Source: Actinomycetes bacterium
Lineage (GTDB): Bacteria; Actinomycetota; Actinomycetes; Actinomycetales; Cellulomonadaceae
Length of the DNA stretch: 12,627 nt
NCBI GenBank assembly: GCA_023462275.1
Contig: JAEWYD010000331.1
Span: forward strand, 1 to 12,627
Direction: 5' to 3'
Shown here: piece after piece, positions 1-5,178 of the stretch
Numbering within the stretch: the stretch's first letter is position 1
How the letters are laid out: each line of letters starts with the position of its first letter
Notes under the pieces: generated by a model
What the model was told of the DNA's origin: nothing
Database searches by the model: none
Seen by the model: the letters and a program-made list of their open reading frames with translations, nothing else
Position numbers and translations under genes: made by a program

Positions 1-383
1 GTGTCACCCGTGCGGACGCCGACCGCGACGTCCGGCGCGGGCACCCCCAGCCGCCGCGCCGCCTGCCCGATGCCGACCAGCGGCGACCGGAGGTTGCGCT
101 CGACGTCGGCGGCCAGGGCCTTGAGCGGCGAGACGTAGACGACGCGGCAGCGCTCGGTGGGCTCGGGCGCCGGCCCCGCGGCAAGCCTGTCGAGCGCCCA
201 CAGGAACGCCGCCAGGGTCTTGCCGGAGCCGGTGGGTGCCACGACCAGCGCGTGCTGACCCGCGCCGATGGCCGCCCACGCCCCGACCTGCGCCTCGGTG
301 GGGGCCTCGAACGCGCCGTCGAACCAGGCGCGGGTGGGCGCCGAGAACCGCGCGAGGGGGGCGTGCTCGCGTGCGTCGGCCAC
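1..383 (-). CDS. lhr: Lhr-like ATP-dependent helicase, N-terminal fragment
   Basis: This is the first 127 codons of a superfamily 2 DEAD/DEAH helicase of the Lhr type; the C-terminal part lies beyond the left edge. Lhr proteins are large (usually about 1,500 residues) 3'-to-5' translocases linked to DNA repair. Visible are the N-terminal RFSAPTRAWF segment (residues 12-21), a Q-motif-like TEAQ (29-32), Walker A APTGSGKT (49-56) and motif Ia SPLKAL (85-90). I chose GTG at 381-383 because the conserved RFSAPTRAWF stretch follows closely and a -10-like CACAAT ends six bases upstream; GTG at 417-419 is an in-frame alternative. No Shine-Dalgarno sequence is seen. It is divergent from the DUF3046 gene. 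Family assignment is strong; the full architecture cannot be seen. Confidence 0.85.
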   Translation of the reverse strand, partial: MADAREHAPLARFSAPTRAWFDGAFEAPTEAQVGAWAAIGAGQHALVVAPTGSGKTLAAFLWALDRLAAGPAPEPTERCRVVYVSPLKALAADVERNLRSPLVGIGQAARRLGVPAPDVAVGVRTGD

Positions 384-389
384 CCCGCC

Positions 390-412
390 ATTGTGGTCGC
401 CCGGTCCGACAC
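390..412 (-). promoter_or_regulatory. Possible RecA-NDp (PafBC-type) promoter for lhr
   Basis: On the minus strand GTGTCGGAC (412-404) is followed by exactly eight bases (403-396) and CACAAT (395-390). The published actinobacterial RecA-NDp consensus is TTGTCRGTG-N8-TANNNT. The nine-mer matches 6 of 9 positions and the hexamer fits A...T but has C in place of the first T. CACAAT ends six bases before the GTG start at 383, as expected for a leaderless mRNA. This is a weak match that gains weight from the exact spacing and the stronger copy at recA. Confidence 0.4.
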
Positions 413-438
413 GCCGCACGGGCGGCGTCGGACGCCGC
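404..438. repeat. Overlapping inverted repeats between lhr and DUF3046 gene
   Basis: Two overlapping dyads lie in the divergent gap. The first pairs GTCCGA (404-409) plus CGCCGC (412-417) with GCGGCG (422-427) plus TCGGAC (428-433), leaving a CA bulge and an ACGG loop. The second is GCGGCGTC (422-429), a central G, and GACGCCGC (431-438), a near-perfect 17-bp palindrome. The middle arm is shared, so the two structures exclude each other. They could be an operator, or chance in very GC-rich DNA. There is no T-run, so a terminator is unlikely. Confidence 0.35.
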
Positions 439-491
439 GCGAGCCCCGGCTCCCGGCCGCCCACGTCCCGGTCGCGTGGCAGGCTGTGCCG

Positions 492-713
492 GTGCGGTAC
501 AGCGACTTCTGGCACCTGGTGGACGACGTGCTGGGTCCGCTCGGGCGGACGACGACGCGCGACCAGGTGATCGACGCGCTCGGTGACCGCACGAGCGAGC
601 AGGCCCTTGCCGACGGCGAGGACCCGGCGGTCGTCTGGCGTGCCCTCTGCGATGCCCTGGCGGTGCCCGCGGCGCTGCGCTGGGGCCGCGAACCGCGGCG
701 CCGCGCCCGCTGA
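492..713 (+). CDS. DUF3046 domain protein
   Basis: A 73-residue protein filling the length of the DUF3046 family, whose function is unknown. Family hallmarks are the N-terminal RYSDFW, the central TTRDQVIDALGDRTSEQAL, the VWRALCDAL segment (residues 48-56) and a final RWG. There is no signal peptide, membrane segment or catalytic signature. GTG at 492 is preferred because the family begins right at R-x-S-x-F-W and AGG (481-483) sits eight bases upstream; GTG at 486 is possible. In Mycobacterium and Corynebacterium a DUF3046 gene lies next to recA; here an exporter operon separates them. The open frame continues upstream of 492, but that part looks like non-coding GC-rich DNA. The family call is good; the role is unknown. 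Confidence 0.8.
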   Translation: MRYSDFWHLVDDVLGPLGRTTTRDQVIDALGDRTSEQALADGEDPAVVWRALCDALAVPAALRWGREPRRRAR

Positions 714-762
714 CCTGTTTACCTGCGCTTCACAAAACGGGCGATTGGGTCCTGCGAAGGGG

Positions 763-768
763 TACCGT
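763..768 (+). promoter_or_regulatory. -10-like hexamer for the exporter operon
   Basis: TACCGT fits the actinobacterial -10 pattern TANNNT and ends six bases before the GTG at 775, the spacing expected of a leaderless transcript. No convincing -35 is present at 16-18 bp; TTGGGT (745-750) is only 12 bp away. The gap between 714 and 762 is noticeably AT-richer than its surroundings. Confidence 0.4.
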
Positions 769-774
769 CACCCG

Positions 775-1704
775 GTGCTCGACACGCCGATGATCCGCGC
801 CGCGGGCCTGGTGAAGACGTTCGGGGACTTCGTGGCGGTGGACGGCATCGACGTCGAGGTGAGCCCGGGGGAGTCCTTCGGCTTCCTCGGCCCCAACGGG
901 GCGGGAAAGTCCTCCACGATGCGCATGATCGGGTGCGTCTCCCCGCCGTCGGGCGGGACGCTGCGTGTGCTGGGCATGGACCCGGCGACAGACGGCCCCC
1001 GCATCCGCGCGCAGCTCGGCGTCGTGCCGCAGCGCGACAGCCTCGACGAGGAGCTCACGGTCGAGGAGAACATCTGGGTCTACGGCCGCTACTTCGGGCT
1101 GGGCCGGACCCTGCTGCGCGAGCGGGCGGCGGAGCTGCTGGAGTTCGCCCAGCTGGCCGACCGCGCCACGTCGATCGTGGAGCCGCTCTCCGGTGGCATG
1201 AAGCGTCGGCTCACCATCGCCCGCGCGCTGGTCAACACGCCGCGCATCCTGCTCCTCGACGAGCCGACCACGGGCCTGGACCCGCAGGCCCGGCACGTCC
1301 TGTGGGACCGGCTGTTCCGCCTGAAGCGCGAGGGCGTGACGCTCGTGCTGACCACCCACTACATGGACGAGGCGGAGCAGCTGTGCGACCGCCTCGTCGT
1401 CATGGACGGCGGCAGGATCGTCGCGGAGGGGTCACCGCGCGACCTCATCGCGCGCTACTCGACGCGCGAGGTGCTCGAGCTGCGCTTCGACACCGACGAC
1501 CACACGTCCCGCGTCGCCGACGTCGCGGGCATCGCGGAGCGGTGCGAGGTGCTGCCCGACCGTCTGCTCCTCTACGTGCCCGACGGCGAGGCGGCGCACT
1601 CCGAGATCCACCGGCGTCGGCTGGAGCCGTTGTCGGCGCTCGTGCGCCGCTCCACGCTCGAGGACGTCTTCCTGCACCTGACCGGCCGCTCGCTGGTGGA
1701 CTGA
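775..1704 (+). CDS. ABC-2 exporter ATP-binding protein, NodI/DrrA-like
   Basis: A 309-residue nucleotide-binding subunit that should power efflux through the two membrane proteins encoded directly downstream. Walker A GPNGAGKS is at 39-46, the Q-loop at Q86, the signature LSGGMKRR at 138-145, Walker B ILLLDEPT at 158-165 and the switch histidine at H195. VYGRYFG (102-108) and ARHVLWDRL (172-180) resemble the NodI branch, and the LEDVFLHLTGR C-terminus (295-305) is typical of DrrA-like proteins. GTG 775 was chosen for the -10 hexamer six bases upstream and a distant GAAGGGG (756-762); ATG 790, giving a start at MIRAAG, is a real alternative. It is the first gene of a three-gene operon, with one base before the next start. 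The substrate cannot be read from sequence: lipid, oligosaccharide or drug are all possible. Confidence 0.9.
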   Translation: MLDTPMIRAAGLVKTFGDFVAVDGIDVEVSPGESFGFLGPNGAGKSSTMRMIGCVSPPSGGTLRVLGMDPATDGPRIRAQLGVVPQRDSLDEELTVEENIWVYGRYFGLGRTLLRERAAELLEFAQLADRATSIVEPLSGGMKRRLTIARALVNTPRILLLDEPTTGLDPQARHVLWDRLFRLKREGVTLVLTTHYMDEAEQLCDRLVVMDGGRIVAEGSPRDLIARYSTREVLELRFDTDDHTSRVADVAGIAERCEVLPDRLLLYVPDGEAAHSEIHRRRLEPLSALVRRSTLEDVFLHLTGRSLVD

Positions 1705-1705
1705 C

Positions 1706-2509
1706 GTGACCAGCACCCTCGAGCGCACCAGTGTCGCCCGCGGCGGCGGCTGGCCCGCCGTCACGGAGCACCTGCTGCGGCAGTACCGCCGCATCTGGGT
1801 GGGCTCGGCGATCTCCAGCTTCCTGACGCCGCTGCTGTACCTGGGTGGCATGGGCTACGGCCTCGGGCTGCTCGTCGACCGCGGCACCGGTGGTCTCGGC
1901 GGCGTCTCGTACGTGGCCTTCATCGCCCCGGGGGTCCTGGCCGCGACGGCGCTGCAGGTCGGCGCGGGCGAGTCGACGTTCCCGGTGATGGCAGCGATGA
2001 AGTGGGTGCCGATCTACTTCGGGATGCTCGCGACGCCCCTCGGGGTGCGCGACCTCGTCCGCGGGCACCAGGCGTTCGTCCTGCTCCGCGTGGTCACCAC
2101 GAGCACTGTGTTCTTCGTCGTCGCCGCAGCGCTGGGCACCGTGCGCTCGTGGTGGGGGCTGCTCGCCGTGCCGATGGCGGTGCTCGGGGGGATGGCGTTC
2201 GCGACCTGTGCGTACGGGTACGCGGCGAGGCTGGACAACGACCGCGGACTGACGATGCTCATCCGGTTCGTCGTCACGCCGATGACCCTCTTCGCCGGCA
2301 CGTACTTCCCGGTCGAGCAGCTGCCGTCCTGGCTCCGCCCGGTCGCCTGGGTCACGCCGCTGTGGCACGCCGTCGACGCGTGCCGCGACCTCACGCTCGG
2401 CGAGGCGACGTTCGGCGGCGTCCTCGGTCACGCCGCCTACCTGGTGGTGTGGCTGCTCGCCGGCGCGGCGATCTCCGTCCGCGTCCTGCGCCGGCGGCTG
2501 GTCACGTGA
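1706..2509 (+). CDS. ABC-2 exporter permease 1, NodJ/DrrB-like
   Basis: A 267-residue integral membrane protein of the ABC-2 family. After a cytoplasmic N-terminus of about 35 residues there are roughly six hydrophobic segments, near 35-55, 70-86, 124-144, 151-171, 186-201 and 240-259. The family pattern FAGTYFP (196-202) followed by LPSWLRPVAWVTPLWH (206-221) lies before the last segment. GTG at 1706 starts one base after the ATPase stop, with GGTGGA (1694-1699) as a plausible ribosome binding site. Its stop overlaps the next start in GTGA, suggesting translational coupling. With the second permease it should form a heterodimeric pore. The family is clear; the substrate is unknown. Confidence 0.88.
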   Translation: MTSTLERTSVARGGGWPAVTEHLLRQYRRIWVGSAISSFLTPLLYLGGMGYGLGLLVDRGTGGLGGVSYVAFIAPGVLAATALQVGAGESTFPVMAAMKWVPIYFGMLATPLGVRDLVRGHQAFVLLRVVTTSTVFFVVAAALGTVRSWWGLLAVPMAVLGGMAFATCAYGYAARLDNDRGLTMLIRFVVTPMTLFAGTYFPVEQLPSWLRPVAWVTPLWHAVDACRDLTLGEATFGGVLGHAAYLVVWLLAGAAISVRVLRRRLVT

Positions 2510-3345
2510 CGACGACGGCGACGACGCGCACGCCGCCCCCGATGGTGCGGCGGATCGCCCACGCCCTGCCGATCCCCGCCGGGGCGGGGATGGCCCGTGC
2601 CCTGGTGGAGCGCAACTACGTCTCCTTCCGCCGGACCTGGACGCTCATCGTGTCCGGCTTCTTCGAGCCGGTGTTCTTCCTCTTCGCGATGGGGGTGGGC
2701 ATCGGCTCCCTGGTGGGCGACGTCGAGCTGGCCGACGGACGCCCGGTGCCCTACGCCGTGTTCGTCGCGCCCGCGCTGCTCGCGTCCTCCGCGATGAACG
2801 GTGCCGTGTTCGACGCGACGTCGAACGTCTTCTTCAAGCTCAAGTACGCCCGGCTGTACGACTCCGTCCTCGCCACGCCGCTCGGGCCGCGGGACGTGGC
2901 CCTCGGCGAGATCGCCTGGGCGCTGCTGCGGGGGCTGGTCTACTCGGTCGGCTTCCTCGTCGTGGCGTGGGTCGCGGGGGCGGTGACGAGCCCGTGGGCC
3001 GTGCTGGCCGTGCCGGCCGCGAGCCTGATCGGGTGGGCGTTCGCCGCGGTCGGCATGGCCGCGACGACGTACATGCGCACGTGGGCGGACTCCGAGTACG
3101 TGCAGCTGGCCATCGTCCCGATGTTCCTGTTCTCGGCCACCTTCTTCCCGCTGGAGGCCTACCCGCAGGCGCTGCAGTGGGTGGTCCAGGCCACGCCGCT
3201 GTACCACGGGGTCGGGATGGTGCGGGAGGTCATGATCGGTGAGGTGACGGCCGCGATGGCCGGGCACGTGACGTACCTCGCGGCGCTCGGCGTCGTCGGC
3301 ACGCTGTGGTCGGCGCGACGCGTCGGGCGGCTGCTGCTGCGCTGA
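2506..3345 (+). CDS. ABC-2 exporter permease 2, NodJ-like
   Basis: A 279-residue membrane protein related to permease 1 and closest to NodJ-type subunits. It has a polar N-terminus, a first membrane segment near 46-70, further segments near 85-100, 137-160, 163-187, 200-216 and 254-270, and the ATFFPLEAYP (211-220) plus QATPLYHGV (228-236) signature. The GTG start at 2506 overlaps the previous stop by four bases (GTGA), strong evidence for co-translation. ATG at 2542 would shorten the protein by 12 residues and remove a Thr/Pro-rich start. It ends 193 bases before recA; no obvious terminator follows, so some readthrough into recA is possible. Confidence 0.88.
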   Translation: MTTTATTRTPPPMVRRIAHALPIPAGAGMARALVERNYVSFRRTWTLIVSGFFEPVFFLFAMGVGIGSLVGDVELADGRPVPYAVFVAPALLASSAMNGAVFDATSNVFFKLKYARLYDSVLATPLGPRDVALGEIAWALLRGLVYSVGFLVVAWVAGAVTSPWAVLAVPAASLIGWAFAAVGMAATTYMRTWADSEYVQLAIVPMFLFSATFFPLEAYPQALQWVVQATPLYHGVGMVREVMIGEVTAAMAGHVTYLAALGVVGTLWSARRVGRLLLR

Positions 3346-3365
3346 CGGCGCGCGTCGGCGTGTCG

Positions 3366-3394
3366 CTGACGTCGAACACGTGTTCGGGTAACCT
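3366..3394 (+). promoter_or_regulatory. recA distal promoter (-35 and -10)
   Basis: CTGACG (3366-3371) and TAACCT (3389-3394) are separated by 17 bp and each is close to the sigma-70-type consensus. The LexA box fills most of the spacer, so bound repressor would block RNA polymerase. The predicted start near 3400 gives a leader of about 140 nt before recA. Confidence 0.65.
3373..3386. promoter_or_regulatory. LexA-binding SOS box upstream of recA
   Basis: CGAACACGTGTTCG is a perfect 14-bp palindrome matching the Gram-positive/actinobacterial SOS box CGAAC-N4-GTTCG, with a T before it as in the longer TCGAAC form. It lies between the -35 and -10 elements of the distal recA promoter. This is the expected target of LexA, whose self-cleavage is triggered by RecA filaments. 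Confidence 0.92.
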
Positions 3395-3429
3395 GTCCAC
3401 AGGTGCGGCCGCGTCGCCGTCGTCCCCAG

Positions 3430-3443
3430 CAGGCCCGGGCCTG
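3430..3443. repeat. Perfect palindrome in the recA leader
   Basis: CAGGCCCGGGCCTG is a 14-bp perfect palindrome. In RNA it would form a 5-bp stem (CAGGC/GCCTG) with a CCGG loop, and outer CCCC (3424-3427) can pair with GGGG (3447-3450). It lies between the two predicted recA promoters, so only the long LexA-controlled transcript would carry it. Confidence 0.4.
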
Positions 3444-3451
3444 TCCGGGGG

Positions 3452-3474
3452 ATGTCGGAGGCCGGGCGTAGCGT
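3452..3474 (+). promoter_or_regulatory. recA proximal promoter, RecA-NDp (PafBC-type)
   Basis: ATGTCGGAG (3452-3460), eight bases (3461-3468), then TAGCGT (3469-3474) matches TTGTCRGTG-N8-TANNNT at 7 of 9 upstream positions, with exact spacing and a good TANNNT. In mycobacteria this class drives LexA-independent induction of recA and many repair genes through the activator PafBC. Transcription would start near 3481, leaving a leader of about 58 nt. Its position close to recA, downstream of an SOS-box promoter, resembles the two-promoter arrangement known in mycobacteria. Confidence 0.65.
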
Positions 3475-3538
3475 CACGAGAACTGACGAAGAGACGACGA
3501 CCGCCAGGGCCTCGCGCCCACGGACCACGAGGTGTCAC

Positions 3539-4579
3539 ATGCCCGCTCCTGCTGACCGCGCCAAGGCCCTCGAGGCCGCGCTGAACCAGATCGACCGCCA
3601 GTTCGGCAAGGGCTCGGTGATGCGCCTCGGGGACGAGGGCCGCGCGCCCGTCGAGGTGATCCCGACGGGCTCGATCGCGCTCGACATCGCGCTCGGCATC
3701 GGCGGCCTGCCGCGAGGGCGGGTCGTGGAGATCTACGGCCCCGAGTCCAGCGGCAAGACCACCGTCGCGCTGCACGCGGTGGCCAACGCGCAGAAGGCGG
3801 GCGGCATCGCGGCGTTCATCGACGCCGAGCACGCGCTGGACCCCGAGTACGCCAAGAAGCTGGGCGTGGACACGGACGCACTCCTCGTGTCGCAGCCGGA
3901 CACCGGTGAGCAGGCGCTCGAGATCATGGACATGTTGATCCGTTCCGGCGCCATCGACGTGATCGTCGTGGACTCGGTGGCGGCGCTGGTGCCCAAGGCC
4001 GAGATCGAGGGGGAGATGGGCGACAGCCACGTCGGCCTCCAGGCGCGTCTGATGTCCCAGGCGCTGCGCAAGATCACCGGCGCCCTGAGCCAGTCCGGCA
4101 CGACGGCGATCTTCATCAACCAGCTGCGCGAGAAGATCGGCGTCTTCTTCGGCTCCCCGGAGACCACGACCGGTGGCAAGGCGCTCAAGTTCTACGCGTC
4201 GGTCCGCATGGACATCCGCCGCATCGAGACGCTGAAGGAGGGCACGGAGCCCGTCGGCAACCGGACCCGCGTGAAGGTTGTCAAGAACAAGGTGGCGCCG
4301 CCCTTCAAGCAGGCGGAGTTCGACATCCTCTACGGGGTGGGCATCTCGCGGGAGGGCGGCCTCATCGACCTCGGTGTCGAGCACGGCTTCGTCCGGAAGT
4401 CGGGAGCCTGGTACACGTACGAGGGCGACCAGCTCGGTCAGGGCAAGGAGAACGCGCGCGGCTTCCTGCGGGACAACCCCGACCTCGCCGACGAGATCGA
4501 GAAGAAGATCAAGGAGAAGCTGGGCATCGGGGCTCGCGTGGACGCGCCGGCTGATCCCGCGACGTCGGTCGACTTCTAG
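3539..4579 (+). CDS. recA: RecA recombinase
   Basis: A 346-residue RecA, close to the 353 residues of E. coli RecA. It forms ATP-dependent filaments on single-stranded DNA, drives strand exchange and promotes LexA self-cleavage. Seen are the KALEAALNQIDRQFGKGSVMRL start (9-30), Walker A GPESSGKT (67-74), Walker B VIVVDS (141-146), the INQLREKIG segment (193-201) and the L2 loop with GSPETTTGGKALKFYAS (205-221). The tail after about residue 330 is short. ATG 3539 is set by homology and by GAGG (3529-3532) six bases upstream; the frame upstream is leader. No intein is present, unlike M. tuberculosis RecA. Two damage-responsive promoters precede it, and recX follows after 15 bases. Confidence 0.98.
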   Translation: MPAPADRAKALEAALNQIDRQFGKGSVMRLGDEGRAPVEVIPTGSIALDIALGIGGLPRGRVVEIYGPESSGKTTVALHAVANAQKAGGIAAFIDAEHALDPEYAKKLGVDTDALLVSQPDTGEQALEIMDMLIRSGAIDVIVVDSVAALVPKAEIEGEMGDSHVGLQARLMSQALRKITGALSQSGTTAIFINQLREKIGVFFGSPETTTGGKALKFYASVRMDIRRIETLKEGTEPVGNRTRVKVVKNKVAPPFKQAEFDILYGVGISREGGLIDLGVEHGFVRKSGAWYTYEGDQLGQGKENARGFLRDNPDLADEIEKKIKEKLGIGARVDAPADPATSVDF

Positions 4580-4594
4580 TCGCGGGCGAGCCGG

Positions 4595-5161
4595 ATGGGT
4601 ACGCCGGGACGCGGGCGGCGTCGTGCGTCGGAGCCGCCCGCGGCGGGCTCGGCGGCGCGCGACGCCGAGCCCGATCCCGAGTCGGTCGCGCGCGCCATCG
4701 CGCTGCGCCTCCTGACGGGAGCGCCGCGCAGCCGCCATCAGCTCGCCGAGGCGATGGCGCGGCGAGACGTCCCGGAGGAGGTCGCCGCGAAGGTGCTCGA
4801 CCGCTTCACCGAGGTGGGGCTGATCGACGACGCCGAGTACGCCCGGATGCTCGTCCGGTCGAAGAGGGAGTCGCGCGGCCTGGCCACCCGCGCCCTCGCC
4901 GAGGAGCTCCGGCGCAAGGGCATCGAGCCCGAGCTGGCGAACGCCGCACTCGCGGACGTCCAGCCCGAGGACGAGGAGGCCTCGGCGCGCGACCTGGTCC
5001 GGCGCCGCTGGCGGCCCGGCCTCGATCCCGCGGTCCAGCGCCGCCGGCTCCTCGCCATGCTGGCCCGCAAGGGCTACCCGTCCGGCCTGTCGCACCGGGT
5101 CCTGGCCGAGATAGGGGACGATAGGCGAGACGCGTCGACGGATGACGACAGCATGGACTAG
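4595..5161 (+). CDS. recX: Regulatory protein RecX
   Basis: A 188-residue RecX, which binds RecA filaments and limits their growth and activity. The core runs from ARAIALRLL (about residue 32) to HRVLAEI (about 167-173). It shows the family's repeated three-helix units: SRHQLAEAMARR (46-57), GLIDDAEYARMLV (75-87), and RGLATRALAEELRRKGI (94-110). The first 28 residues are a low-complexity Arg/Ala/Pro extension, so a later start cannot be ruled out, but ATG 4595 lies 15 bases after the recA stop and no stronger Shine-Dalgarno favours another. Co-transcription with recA is likely. The acidic tail (residues 175-188) is not conserved. Confidence 0.93.
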   Translation: MGTPGRGRRRASEPPAAGSAARDAEPDPESVARAIALRLLTGAPRSRHQLAEAMARRDVPEEVAAKVLDRFTEVGLIDDAEYARMLVRSKRESRGLATRALAEELRRKGIEPELANAALADVQPEDEEASARDLVRRRWRPGLDPAVQRRRLLAMLARKGYPSGLSHRVLAEIGDDRRDASTDDDSMD

Positions 5162-5178
5162 CGCCGGGGGTGACATCG

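Noticed and set aside
583..774. In-frame upstream extension of the exporter ATPase
   Set aside because: It overlaps the DUF3046 gene in another frame, shows no ABC-family similarity, and would place the start far from the promoter-like hexamer.
3360..3368. GTGTCGCTG as a second RecA-NDp upstream element
   Set aside because: It matches 7 of 9 bases, but the hexamer eight bases later (3377-3382) is not TANNNT and lies inside the LexA box.
3539..4579. Intein in recA
   Set aside because: The RecA frame is continuous and of normal length from the Walker A motif to the C-terminus; no inserted splicing blocks are present.
3230..5176. A 648-codon open frame on the minus strand opposite recA and recX
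   Set aside because: It is the mirror of strongly coding GC-rich genes, whose codon bias removes stops from one antisense frame. Its translation is Arg/Ala/Gly/Asp-rich with no recognisable domain. The same holds for the other long antisense frames over the exporter, rny and miaB.
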